From positions 13,017,265 to 13,081,264 of the forward strand of contig VZDJ01000174.1 of the NCBI GenBank assembly GCA_008694505.1: a stretch of DNA of 64,000 nt. Direction: 5' to 3'. This document shows positions 11,923 through 23,695 of this stretch, piece by piece. The stretch comes from Cyanoderma ruficeps (taxonomy: Eukaryota > Chordata > Aves > Passeriformes > Timaliidae). A model generated the notes under the pieces. That model made no database searches, was not told the DNA's origin, and saw only the letters and a list, made by a program, of their open reading frames with translations. Made by a program: the position numbers and the translations under genes. How positions within the stretch are numbered: position 1 is the stretch's first letter; the number at the start of each line of letters is the position of its first letter.

Positions 11923-14217
11923 CTCAAGGCTCCCCTGCCCCTGCAGCTCTGTCTGAAGGGCAGGATGGGGACAGGGACACTCCCTCTCCCAGGACAGCCC
12001 CACACCTGCCCAGGGGCTGTGCCTCAGGGTGAGCATCCCTCCCACAGCCCCTCCTGGGACCTGCTTTGCAGCAGAATTCAAAGCAGCTTTTTCACTCTCT
12101 GAAAGGATGATCAAAGCCTCCCTCCCCTGAGCTGATTCCAGCAATATTCCTCATCAAAAAGCAAGGGAAGAAAAAAGAACATATTTGCCTGTGGTTGTCT
12201 TCTAAATAAATCCCCCTCTCTCAGGAGGCTCGGGGCTGCTGTCTCACCCCCAATCAGCTCCGGGGCTGATGGTAAAATTCTTCTTTTCTCTTCAGCACCT
12301 CCAGAAAAAGAATCCCCCTATTGTAGGAATTTGAGATGTTTACATCTGCTTATCTTCCTTCTGATCTCAGGATTCCTGTAACATTCCAGCTCCCTCTTTA
12401 CATCTGTCATTAGTTCTGCACAGATGACTGAGAAAAGCCTCCTTGCAGAACTGCAACCAGCCCAGCATCCCAGAGCATTCCCACCTTCCTCTGCTCTGGC
12501 CTCAGCTCCCTTTATTTATTTCTCTGGACAGGCTGGGGAAGGATTCTCACCCTGGTTTGACTGAGCAGCTCTCACGGCAGTGGCTGCAGCCAGACCCTGC
12601 CCCTCCTCCGTAACCTCTAAGGCTGCATGGACAGATCCTGCAAAACGTGATATTCCTACTAAAATTCCTCTTCCAGAGGCACTTTGCTGTTTCTTTTCCA
12701 GGCACCTGCCTGTTCTGGAGCCCTGCATCCATGGGAATGGCAGTTTCCTTCCATCCCTGTGCTGAGCAGGCAGAGGGAAGGTCCAGCTCTGGCCTCAAAG
12801 CTGGACAGGCTGTGCCTGATGTCACATAAATGCCCTCACAGGACATTGTAACCTGCCACGGAGCTGGAACAGGTTTGAAATACGGACTTGCAGGAGCCCC
12901 TGGGACACAGCCTCAGCCAGGGCTGTTCCTACTCAGGTGTAAAATTGAAATTATTTAAATGCAACAGAGCTGACACTAAATAGATCATCCCACAGCCTCG
13001 TTCAGGTCCCTTGGACCCAGAGCATTTCCATGATTCTGTGATGCACTGAGGGACATTTCCAGAGTCATCTGCATCCACACCACCAGGCCTGGGGCATTCC
13101 CAGCTCCTGCTGCTCCTCAGGGGTCCCACCCTGGCGCCCACTGGGGTCCAGCATGGCACACATCCCTTGGGAAGAGAAAAGGAGCTGAAAAGCTGTGTTT
13201 GACTCTTTCCTCTGTTGGCCCAGGAGGTGCAGAGGGACCCCAGAGCTGGGTCCCACGGAGGGCTCCGTGTCACCCCTGGGTGGGCTCTGGCAGAGGTGTC
13301 CTGGTGACAAACACCTCCAGTGATCTGTGTGGGGCACCCCTGCAGGGATATCCTGCAGGAATTTGGGGATGGAATTCCTGCCTGAGGGGAGCTGCATCAC
13401 CCCAGGGGAGTGGGGAGTTATCCAAAGCAGTGGCCCAGTTTGGCTGAGAGCTGCCAGCACACTGCCCACCAGTAACACCAGTTACACACCAGTTAACCCC
13501 ACAGCATCAATATTCCTTGGAACTCACTAAGCGGAGAGTGTCAAATGAAAAGCATCTTTCTACCAGTCCCACCAGTGCCTCGTATAAAGCCCAAATCACC
13601 TTTTCTCCCCTGTCCTGGATGCTGTGAAATCCCAGCCCAAGGTGCTGGCCTGGAAATGACATCCAGCACCGTCCCCTTCCCCTGCTCCCTGCGGGAGCTG
13701 GATCCTCCAGCAGCTCCAGGTGTCCTGCCCCAAACCATCCAACACTCATCTGCTGGTGAGAAAACACATTTTAATGGAGCAGCCCGGCTCCCGGGAATTA
13801 TCTCAGGCTGCAGAGCTGCCTGCTTTTATCTGTACATCCATCCTGCCAGGCCCGATGTTATCTGCAAATTTCCCATTTATTTTTAGATAATTGATAGAAA
13901 GTTGAAAAGTACAAAGGCTTCAGTGTTTCCTTGCAATCCCAGCAGAAATGTCCCCATTCAGTGACAGTTTTGTGTTGATTACTCGTGTTCGGGAGTCTGT
14001 TGTCACTTCCCAACCCATTTCACACGGATTAGGTAATGCCCAATATTGATGTTTAAAAACAGAGGATGATGTCAGGTCCCTTTCATGGTTATATCTGTCA
14101 GCTCCAAGCTGAGAGGGGCTTCAGTGGCCTGGAGTCCACTATTGTGTCACTGTGTCCTGCTTTAGTCACACCACACACAAAGGTCCTTGAACCTCACAGC
14201 AGCTCAGAATCAAAACC
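11923..14217. other. Mostly unique sequence; possible CR1 tail at 12990-13050
   Basis: A short CAGGTCCCTTGG...CCATGATTCTGTGAT tail near 12990-13050 could be a worn plus-strand CR1 end. Otherwise no gene or repeat is recognised. Confidence 0.35.
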
Positions 14218-14362
14218 TGAGGTCCTGGCAGTGTCCAAGGCCAGGCTGGACGGGGCTTGGAGCAACCTGGGAGAGTAGAAGGTGTCCCTGCCCTGAGACG
14301 GTTGGAACTGGATGAGATTTATGGCCCCTTCCCATCCAAACCATTTTGGGATTCTCTGATCC
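14218..14362 (+). mobile_element. CR1 3'-end fragment
   Basis: A short sense copy with GGCAGTGTCCAAGGCCAGGC, GGAGCAACCTGGGAGAGTAG and CCATCCAAACCATTTTGGGA. It lacks the upstream core, so it is more truncated and diverged than its neighbours. Confidence 0.8.
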
Positions 14363-14555
14363 AAGTCCAGTCAGGAATTCCCTCTGCCCTGAGCACTGGA
14401 GCCCAACAGCTGCATTCCCACTGCTCCTCCTGAGGGAATTCTTGTGGTGCCCCCACAGTGGCACAACCTTGACCTGCCCGTGAGTGGATTATCCCTTGGG
14501 AACAGGGAATGGAGTCCTGCAGGGATTGTGATCAGCAGCTCTGCTCCTGTCCTGA

Positions 14556-14815
14556 CCCCAAAGTCCCCCTGGCTCTTCCCCTATCCCCAAAGTCCCCCTG
14601 GCTCCTGCCCTGTCCCCAAAGTCCCCCTGGCCCTTTCACTGCCCCCAAAGTCCCCCTGGCTCTTCCCCTGTCCCCAGAGTTCCCCTGGCTCCTGCCCTGT
14701 CCCCAAAGTCCCCCTGGCCCTTTCCCTGCCCCCAAAGTCCCCCTGGCTCTTCCCCTATCCCCAAGGCTCCCCTGGCTCCTGCCCTGTCCCCAAAGTCACG
14801 CTGTCCCTGTCCCCG
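14556..14815. repeat. Minisatellite, 29-bp unit in 87-bp higher-order repeat
   Basis: CCCCAAAGTCCCCCTGG recurs at 14556, 14585, 14614, 14643, 14672, 14701, 14730, 14759 and 14788, exactly 29 bp apart. Unit tails cycle in the order GCTCTTCCCCTAT, GCTCCTGCCCTGT, GCCCTTTCCCTGC, giving an A-B-C order repeated about 2.7 times (87 bp). Confidence 0.96.
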
Positions 14816-15538
14816 ATGGCTGCAGCAGGGAGTGATGCCTGGCACATCCCACCTCCCTGGAAGGATCCCCTCCCGCTGCGGGGCTCCCTCTGCCATCCTG
14901 CCCACCCAGCAGGGAGCAGGGATGAGGCGGCTCTGCCGGGCTCCCTCTGACAGCCTCGTCTGCTCCCTGCAATTAATTCTCCCTGCTGTCCACCGGCTCC
15001 GGGAGGTGTAAACAGGGGCTGTGCCAGTTCCTGGCAGTGCTCCAGGACCAGCTTCCAGTGTCAGGATGCAACAGGGGAGTTTTAGGTTTTTTTTCTTTAT
15101 CGTCAAGCTCAGCTCCAAACAAACCTTTAATTAATTCCTCCACAAAGTTCTGCTGAGCTCGTGGCCTCCAATTCCTCCGGGCTGCTAATTAACCTGATCT
15201 TCTCCCTCCCTGCTCCTTCCTCGTGATTGTCAGTTTGCACTTGTTGAATCCTAATGCCTTTCCCTGGTGCAACAATCTGCTCCTGTTCCCCAGACGCCTT
15301 CGCCCCCAGAGCACAGGCTCCACTTCTATTTTGCCTCTATGAGCTCATGCTCCAGCTGCCTGAGGAACAGCAACAGCTCCCACTCCTTCGCAGCAAAATT
15401 CCACTTTCTTCAACATTTCTCCTTAGCGTTGGGAAAGGAAATCACCCAGGGATTGCAGTTTTCCACTAAAATTTTCATTTTTTTAAAGCTGTTGTCTTTT
15501 GAGCTTTTTCAGTGACAGTTACAGTGTTGTGGATTTGT
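14816..15538. other. Unique sequence, nothing recognised
   Basis: GC-rich to 15070, then mixed. Short TTAATTAATTCC-like AT patches lie at 14970-15200. No gene is recognised. Confidence 0.4.
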
Positions 15539-15842
15539 GGAATCATGGGATAGTTTGAGTTGGAAATGTCCTCAAAGCCCATCCAGTCCCACCCCTGCCA
15601 TGGCAGGGACACCTTCCACTGTCCCAGGCTGTTCCAAGCCCCAATGTTCGTTCAACCTGGCCTTGGGCACTGCCAGGGATCCAGGGGCAGCCACAGCTGC
15701 TCTGGGCACCCTGTGCCAGGGCCTGCCCACCCTCCCAGGGAAGGATTTCCTCCCAATATCCAATTTAAATCTCTCTCCTCCAGCTGAAATCCATTTCCTC
15801 TGTCTGGTCACTCTGTGCCCTTGTGAGAAATCCATCAGCATT
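15539..15842 (-). mobile_element. CR1 3'-end fragment
   Basis: Antisense copy from GGAATCATGGGATAGTTTGA through CCATGGCAGGGACACCTTCC, CAGCCACAGCTGCTCTGGGC and CAATATCCAATTTAAATCTC to CACTCTGTGCCCTTGTGAGA. It is one of the longer copies. Confidence 0.9.
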
Positions 15843-16279
15843 GTTACAGGAATCCATCCAATCCTGTTGCAAATATTTCCTCCATAAACTTGAGGAAAAG
15901 GAATCCAGACTCTTATCAGATTCACAGATGTCCACAGGCATTTTGGGCAGAAGCCCATTTTTGGGGTGGGATTTTTTCCTTCAGCTCCATCTTGACCAAA
16001 AGTCCATTGATTTCAGGCAGGAGGTGCCCAGGCTGTTGTCAATGTGAAAAACATTTCTTGAGACTGAAAAAAAAGAAGCTCCTGAAAGGAACTGAGATGT
16101 TTTGGAGACATTTTAGTCTTTGTGTGACTCAGTTCCCTGAGACTGATGTGGGAGCACTGAGCCTTCCAAGCTTCCCTGCGTGGTGACACTGGGCACAAAA
16201 ATGTTTGCACAGCTTCCAGCTTTCAGGGGAGGTTTGGGTTTGATATTTGCAAAATTTCTTCTCTGAAAGGATGGTGAGG

Positions 16280-16400
16280 CATCAGCACAGGCTGGCAGGG
16301 CAGTGGTGGAGCCACTGTCCCTGGAGGTTCAGAAAATGAGCAGAGGTGGTACCTGGGGACTGCTCGGCACGGTCGAAGGTTGGACTCAGGGAGGGCTGGG
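16280..16400 (+). mobile_element. Old CR1 3'-end fragment
   Basis: GGCAGTGGTGGAGCCACTGT, CCCTGGAGGTTCAGAAAATG and GGTCGAAGGTTGGACTCAGG match the general CR1 end (GTGGAGTCACCGTCCCTGGA type). It is clearly more diverged than most copies here. Confidence 0.55.
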
Positions 16401-17116
16401 ATTGCTGAGCTGCATGCCCTGGGAAGGGCCTGGCACGATGCTGCAGCTGAGGCAGTGACCCCAGTGGGGAAGGGAGCTGAGGGATTTCACACCAAGGCCA
16501 AGGTGTGCCCTGAGAAGAAGCAAAGGGGACACCCTGGGACCTCCCTCACCCCAGTGTCCCCTCTCCTGCCTGGCCACGGCTGAGATCGCTCTCAGAGGGG
16601 CAGAGGCAGAGCAGGGACCAGGCCTGTGCTCCCCACCCTTGGCCGAGCTCCCAGGGCTGGCCTGGGGGACAGGAGGTGGCCTCCACCCACCTCTCTCAGG
16701 GACTGGCACCTCACTGCAGGCTGCTGTTACTGAGCTTCTGCTTCCAATGTCAAACCTGAAATAGAACAAATCCCACAGCTTTTTTTCTGTTGAACACACA
16801 GTTTTTGTCTTTCCAGTCCTCCTGAGGCAAAAAAAAAAAAAAAAAAATTGGAAAAATGCTGATATTTCCATTGGGTCCAGCTCTTCTGGCCTCAAGGATT
16901 ATTGGGATGCTGGGTGGCTCAGCTCCCTGCTGAGACTGAGGCAGGAACACTGAGACTCCAGAACTGCCCTGGAAGGGGCACTGGGAGCAAAAAAGCAGCT
17001 GGAAAATCTTCAAGACACTGACGTGGCCATGGAAATGCTGAGGGCTGGTGCGGGGTCCAAACTCAGGGAATAAACCTGCACCCCAAAATTCTCATTAGAG
17101 ACACCTGGGGAATTTG
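16401..17116. other. Unique sequence with A-run
   Basis: An A-run lies at 16829-16847. Nothing else is recognised. Confidence 0.4.
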
Positions 17117-17283
17117 CCCAGAGCAGCTGTGGCTGCCCCTGGATCCCTGGCAGTGTCCAAGGCCAGGCTGGACAGGGCTTGGAGCAGCCTGGGACAGTGG
17201 GAGGTGTCCCTGTCCATGGCAGGGGTGGGAGCAGATGTCCTTTAAAGGCCCCTCCCGACCCAAACCATCCCATGATTTTATAA
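17117..17283 (+). mobile_element. CR1 3'-end fragment
   Basis: Sense copy: CAGAGCAGCTGTGGCTGCCC, GGACAGGGCTTGGAGCAGCC, GTCCATGGCAGGGGTGGGAG and CCAAACCATCCCATGATTTT. Confidence 0.9.
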
Positions 17284-19555
17284 ATGCTGCCCGTTAGTGG
17301 AATGTTTGGGATGGAAAGAATAGAAATGTCAAATTTTGAGGGTTTTTTAGTTATTCTTGTGGGGTTTGTTTGGGTTTTTTTTAACTTGCATGTCATCCTC
17401 AGAGCAGTCCAACCATGGATATTTTGTGTGCTGAAAAGGAGGGGTTTGGGTGCAGCTTCTGGCACTTTGCTGCCATAACAACCCAACAACCCAGGGGCAT
17501 TTTGGGCAGATGAGAGCTCACCAACCCCAACCCTGCTCTCCAAGCACCTGGAAAAATGCACTGCCTACAATGCTGATAGAACAGCCTCCCTATTTCCCAA
17601 CATTTCCAAGCCTTCCTGGCTGGCCGGGCAGCTCCTGGACAGCACAGCCACGGGCTGTGCCCGTTTCCAGTGCTGGATCCAGAGCAGGGCCGGGGGAAAG
17701 AGGCCACACATGAAACGGAGCCTGTGGGAACAGAGCAGAGCTGCTCTTCCACCCCCGGGGCTCTCGAGGTTGTGTGAGGTGAGGCCACGGGGAAAACGAT
17801 GAGATCATTTCTTTCCTCATCTGAAGGAATGTTTGCCAGGAGTCTGACCCCACGCCGGGCAGCCCTGGAATTCCTGCCTCACCTCACCACAAGGTCTCTC
17901 CCCAAGCCAGGCTTTCCAGCTCCAGCTGCCCATCCCGAGGGGGGAAATGTTTCAAAATCCACCCAGACCTAATATGTTCCCCTGGTAATGAGACATGAGA
18001 GGAAATGCAAATATATAAGTGAATTTATGTATTGGGGAAAGATGCTGATTGTTGCTCAGTTCAGGATTTAAATTCTGAATATTACGTGAGCCCCAGATGA
18101 AAACACAGCAGTTTGTGCCCAAATCCCACTCCTCCCCTCACCTTTTGAGGCCACCTGGGGCATTTCACTCACCCAGAGCCTCCATTGCTCTCAGAGCAGT
18201 GACAACACGGGCTTGAGCCCCTCCTGGAGGGAATGAAGTGTGTCTCTCTGGGACACTCCTGTCACAGAGGGCTCGGGTGGCTCTGCTCTGGTTACCTTTA
18301 GCTCTTGCAGGTGGGAAGGAAAGGAGCCAGGAGCCCTAGAGGAACAGCCTCCCAGGGTGATCCAGCCTTTGGAACAGCCTCCCAAGGTGCAAACACCTCG
18401 CAGGGACTGACCCCATTCCCTGGGGAACCTCCCGTGTCCAGCACAACGCCTGGGCTCCATCCCTCCCCCCCCGGGGGCAGCTGTGACGTCTCAAGTTTGT
18501 GACAACACAAGGCAAAACAGACCTGGAGCAGTGGAGAGGAGGAGGACAGCCTTAAAATAAGATTCTTGGGGAAAGAAAAATTAAAAAAAGGAAAAAAATC
18601 CCCACCACGCCCCCTCTCCAAGTGAAATGCTTCGGAGATGTGAGAGGTTCTCTGAGACTGAGAGATGACAAGGAAAGAGCCCCGGGGAGAGGGGCTCAGT
18701 GGGAAGGAGAGGCCCCGTGGAACAGCAGGACTTTGGCACGGCCCAGGGGGTGCAGGGGATGCCACTCACCCCATCACAGCACACCGTGCCCTTTGTTTCC
18801 CTGGCACCGTCCTCCTGTTGCTACAGCCATTAAAGCCAGCCTGTAAATAGCTCGGCGTGGTGATTTCCTAATTGAGTTAACTGGGCTGCAGTGGCTGTGC
18901 TGCTGAAGGATGTGGCTGGTGATTAGATAAGAGCCTTGCCCCTTGCGAAGCGAACACCACATTAAGGGGTTTTTCTAGGTCAGGCCGGGCTCTCAGCACA
19001 GCTCTGGCAGAGCCCAAAGCCGTGGCCCCAGCCCAAGACAGACACTCATTACAGCTAATGAAGGGCTCTGCTCTCCTTCCCCCGCCGAGCCACAGTGGAA
19101 AACAGCAGCATCTTCAAGCTGGAATAAGTGTCCTCTGCCACAGAGCCCAGGCTGGACACCTCAGGGTGCTGGGGCTGGCCAGGTCCTGCTGGGCAGTGGT
19201 GAGTGAGGGGTCCCTGAGCTCTGAATTCCCCACAGGATCAATCCGGGTCCTGGAGCTCAGTGCAGAGCACAACAGCTCTGCAGTGTGATGGTCCCTCAGG
19301 GCAAACCCCCCTGCTGCCTTTTCTCCAGAGCTGCTCTGTTTCTCCCCAGAGGTGCCAGCCCCACACTGACCTGGGCCAAACCTCACTCCAGGAGCAGCAA
19401 ACTCTGGGTCAGGTTGTTCCTCCCTGAGTCACAGCTCAGATGCATCTCCAAGGTCCTGAGAGCCAGACCCACATCAGGAGGAGCCACAGTTCCAGGTGCA
19501 GGGGTTGGTGCCCAGATTCCCTGGATTGTCCAGAGGAGAGCAGATGGAGTTGGTG
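17284..19555. other. Unique sequence, possible conserved AT-rich elements
   Basis: No gene is recognised. Two AT-rich patches resemble regulatory DNA by composition only: 17990-18090 (octamer ATGCAAAT beside TATATAAG) and 18840-18965 (GTTAACTGGG, TAGATAAGAG). Confidence 0.3.
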
Positions 19556-19795
19556 AATCACGGAATCACAGAATCATGGAATGGTTTGGGTGGGAAGGGA
19601 CCTTAAAGTGCCACCCTGCCATGGGCAGGGACACCTCCCACTGTCCCAGGCTGCTCCAAGTCCCAGTGTCCAGCCTGGCCTGGGACACTGCCAGGGATCC
19701 AGGGGCAGCCACAGCTGCTCTGGGCACCCTGTGCCAGGGCCTGCCCACCCTGCCAGCCAGGAATTCCTTCCCAATATCCCATGTAACCCTGAGCT
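19556..19795 (-). mobile_element. CR1 3'-end fragment
   Basis: Antisense copy: CACGGAATCACAGAATCATG, GGTTTGGGTGGGAAGGGACC, then the shared core to CCTTCCCAATATCCCATGTA. The terminal ATTCTGTGATTC-type repeat is kept. Confidence 0.92.
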
Positions 19796-20264
19796 CAGTC
19801 CCAGCAGACACAAAATGGATGACACTGGGGTGCCACCGACCCCCAAGAGTTTCCCCCCTGCAGAGTCAGCCCAGAAGGACAGTGGGGTGGCCACAAGCCC
19901 TGGGGTTTCCCTCATGTCCTACAGCTCAGAGTGACAAAGAGTTGGAGACAGACCCTTCCCTTCTGATAGCACAGAGCTCAGAATAAAGGGGTTCCTGTTC
20001 CCTTGGTGGTGCTGAGGCACCTAAACCTGCACTCCCGAAAGGAGTGGCCAAGGGAACAGCAGGGCTGGGGACAAGCCACGAGGGAGGACTACCACAGCCA
20101 CATTCCTGGATTCACTCCTCCACCACAGTGCTTCCAGCCTGGAGGAGATGTCCCACAGGAGAACAGCTCCATGGCACACCCCCAGCACCTGCACTGCTCC
20201 AGGGCTGAATCCAGAGCCTGGTTCTGCCTGGATGGAAGCACAGAGGGAGCTGCAGGACATCTCA

Positions 20265-20560
20265 GCTCTCCCTGGAGCCTTCTGTTCTCCAGGTGAGCAC
20301 CCCCAGCTCTCCCAGCCTGGCTCCAGAGCAGAGGGGCTCCAGCCCTGGGAGTGTCTCTGTGGCCTCCTCTGGACTCTCTCCAGCAGCTCCAGGTCCTTCC
20401 TGTGCTGGGCCCCAGGGCTGGGGCAGCTCTGCAGGTGAGGTCTCACCTGAGGGGGGCAGAGGGGCAGAATCCCCCCTCCCCTGCTGCCCACGCTGGGGCT
20501 CAGCCCAGGCCTGAGGGGGTTTCAGGGCTGGGCAGAGCTGCCCCCCTCACACCCTAACAC
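20265..20560 (-). mobile_element. CR1 fragment, region upstream of the 3' core
   Basis: Antisense: CTTCTGTTCTCCAGGTGAGC, TCTGGACTCTCTCCAGCAGC, GTGAGGTCTCACCTGAGGGG and GGGGCAGAATCCCCCCTCCC. It resembles 1-235 and is the reverse complement of 44105-44330 and 51840-52080. Confidence 0.85.
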
Positions 20561-21699
20561 CGGCCGGGCAGGGAACATGAAATAAACCCCTTTTAACAAG
20601 AATTGAAAGTTTTAAAGAGTGAAATTGTGTTTTCCCTGTCAGCCCAGAGCCGGAATTGGCAGCACACAGGCACCTGCCAGGGCTGGGCTGGAGTCATTAG
20701 CAGGATCAGAGCCCTGGCAGAGCAGCAGGAGCCTGGACTCGCTGACCTAATTTGCGTCCCTTCCAGCTCCGAGAGGCCTGTGATGTATTTTTAATGAAGC
20801 ACACACAATAAACTGCTAACATAATATTAGAGGCTCACTTCAAAGGTCCACCAGGCAGGGAAATCAAGGTGAAAGTTTCTGGATTCATCATTATTATGTG
20901 TCACTCATCTTCACTATGACAACTCCTGGGCACACCAGATGCTTCCTTTCCAGCCTTTGGAACATGGTTTGGAGCCCACTCTCCTCCTTATTTTTTTTCC
21001 CCAAGCAAACCAAAAATAACCTGGAAAGTAGAAATCTTGCCTAGATTCCCCTTATACACACATGCATTGTTCCAGCACCACAAAAGGTTTTACAAGCAGC
21101 AAAATTTAGCAGCTCTGGAGAAAGCTAAGGCTGCTTTAGACCAGTTTTCAGCCACCTGGGCGTTTTTTTGTTCTGCTCACCCTTTCTGAGCTGGAGCCTG
21201 TGAGGTTTGGGATGTGTCAGGGAGCAGCAGGAGCACAGCTGTTCCCTCAGGGAAGGCCAGGATTAGAATGGCACGATGGGAAAAGGCCCCTCAAGGCACA
21301 GCTTTTCCCACAGGAGCTGGGTGAGGGAGCCAGACCCAGGGATGGTGGCCAGGTCCAGCCAGGAGCCCACACAGCTCCAAGGGGAAGCCGTGAAATCCAT
21401 CCATGGAGAAGCCAGGAGGGACAGGGCAATGGCCAGTGCAGACCAACACTCCCCAGCACAGCCTGGGGCACCAGGCTGGACAAAGCTGGAGCTCCTGGGC
21501 CAGGGTTTGGGTGGAGACACCAACAGGCTGGCCAGGACCAGGAGCAGCCGAGTTAGAGCAGGGCCTGGGCAAGGTGGGAGCGGCAGCACCAACCCCATGA
21601 GGAACGGGGCTGCTGAGGGGCACTTTGCTCCTCCCTGAGCTCTCAGACCACTTCTTCTCCCAATAAAGCTTTTTCTCTCAGGCCAAATATTTTCTCCCA
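20561..21699. other. Unique sequence, nothing recognised
   Basis: An AT-rich patch (20780-20900) has TTTTTAATGAAGC and TCAAAGGTCCA. AATAAAGC lies at 21663-21670 on the plus strand, but no transcript or element can be tied to it. Confidence 0.35.
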
Positions 21700-21806
21700 C
21701 AAACCCAGGCCGAGGGTGGGGTTGTTGGGGTGTCTGTGCAGGGCCAGGAGTTGGACTGATGATCCATGTGGGCCCCTTCCAACTCAGAATATTCCATGAC
21801 TCTACA
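21700..21806 (+). mobile_element. CR1 3'-end fragment, second subfamily
   Basis: A short sense copy: GGGTGGGGTTGTTGGGGTGT, then GGACTGATGATCCATGTGGG and CAGAATATTCCATGACTCTA. It matches the reverse complement of the end at 5779-5880. Confidence 0.8.
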
Positions 21807-23400
21807 ACACCTCCATTCCTTCTGGGCTGTCTCTGCTTCCCCCAGTGGCTGGAAATCATCTCTTACGTTGTTTAAAGCCCACAAATCTGCTGGAAATAAA
21901 GAATATAATCCAAGGGAGGGAACAAATCAAAAACTGAAGGGTCCTCTGATATCGCCTAAATATTCCTGATCCCTCCAGCTGACAGGACTTGGCCAAGAGC
22001 AATGTGGTCAGAGTCCAAAGCACCTCTCAGGTCCTACCAAACCAACAATTTAGAACTTACCCACGTGGAGTGTGGAGAAAGCTGGCATTGAACACCTCTG
22101 GTAAGGTGGAATTGTTGGAAAATTCCTAAAAGTGACACACAAAACATACAGAGAAAAGTTAAACATCCTGGGTTTTTTCCACTCCCATCCCTAATTCACA
22201 GAGATCAGGTGTGTGTGGGAATGCATTCCCAGAATTCAAGTTGCTTCTCCTTCGTCCCCACATCCCAGCAAGGTCAGTCTGGCAGCAAGGCAGGGAAAGA
22301 GCAAAGAAAAGGCATTTAGTGAAATACAGAATGTAACAGCCTGGCTCGGGAAACTCGTTAGAATTCCAGCTTTTACTGCCCAAAGCAAACGGGAACATTT
22401 AGTCCCAGAGTCTTGAAGTGAAGCTGGAATTGGTGCGAGCACCTGGCGGGGTGAGGAGCTGCTGCTGCTGCCCAGCCGCCCTGGCAGGCTGAGCCCCCAG
22501 GCCCCGTGCTGGATGGGGACAGGGTGGGGATGCTCATCATGGAGCAGTGGTGACCGATTCCTGTCCTGGTGTCAGGACACGGGGATGTCACAGGATTCGC
22601 AAAGCCCTCGTGACCACTGAGCGCAGCACTCGGAGTAAGAATCCCCGAGGATAACTCTCCCGGCCCGCTGCTCCGAGAGGGTGTGCACACAACCGCCGGC
22701 ACCTCTTGACATTTCTGCAAACAGCTCATAAATATTCCACGGGAGCAGCCGCTGTTGTTGTGGTTTGAATGGGAATACCGGGGAGAAAAGAGCAGCTCTG
22801 CCCTTATTGAGCAGCGTGCAGCTCAGTCCGAGTCCTCAGGCAGGCACTGCAGGGCTGGGCTCCCGTGACAACAGCGAGCAGCCGAGCACCCTGCCCTTCT
22901 CCTGCCGCAGGAGAGGCTTGGGTGTGTCTGGAGAGCCAGCCCACCACACCAGGCAGGCCCTGGGCACGGACTGACGGCCACAGTGTCACCCTGTGCACAG
23001 CCCCTGCCAGGGCTGCGGGAGGGTCCCAGCCCGGCGGGGTACCTGGTGAAAGGTGTTCCTGTGCTCTGCTGCCCATGCCAGGAAACTCCTGCTCCTTCTC
23101 CAGAGGTGCTGGGTCAACCTGCACTGCAGAAAGCAGAGCAAGATGTCCCAGCTCAGCAGGGAGCTGCAGGAACTCCAGTTTAAACCCAGCAACCACCACC
23201 ACCAGAGGTGCAGCCTCACTGCTTCAAAAAACGTGAGCTGCCCACTCCCATGGAAAAGTCTGGCATGCCATCCTCACACCAGACTTTGCAGTTGTTCCCT
23301 TACTGGTGGAAATTCCAGGGATAACGCCCCAGACCAGCCACAGAACAAATGCAAGTGGGACCCAGCCCCGACCACACCAGCAGAGGGGAGCTGAGCAGTC
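21807..23400. other. Unique sequence, nothing recognised
   Basis: CpG is moderately raised at about 22430-22760. No gene structure is recognised; overlapping short frames on both strands show no family motif. Confidence 0.4.
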
Positions 23401-23695
23401 AGCAAAGCACTGCCCACAGCCCCGGCACAGAACAAACCACTGCTCCTGGGTCCTGGCACAAATAAACCCCTGAGGGTGGAACCTGGTGCCAATGAACCCC
23501 TGCAGGAGGACCCTGACACCAGTAAATCCGTGCAGATGGACCCTGACACCAGCGAGCCCTGCAGGAGGACCCTGACACCAGTAAATCCGTGCAGATGGAC
23601 CCTGACACCAGCGAGGCCCTGCAGGAGGACCCTGACACCAGCAAATCGGCGCAGATGGAGCCGCCCACCAGCGAGAGGCTGCGAAGGAGCCCAGC
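23401..23695. repeat. Minisatellite, 30-bp unit encoding decapeptides
   Basis: About nine to ten 30-bp units alternate between a CAGGAGGACCCTGACACC type and a CAGATGGACCCTGACACC type. Read on the plus strand they give decapeptides such as SKSVQMDPDT and SEALQEDPDT. One unit near 23551-23579 has only 29 bp, which breaks the frame. A stop (TGA 23392-23394) lies just before the array. Confidence 0.92.

Noticed and set aside
12990..13050. Possible plus-strand CR1 tail
   Set aside because: Only about 50 bp, too worn to be listed on its own.
21660..21680. CAATAAAGC as the end of a plus-strand gene or LTR
   Set aside because: No upstream exon or target-site duplication could be found.
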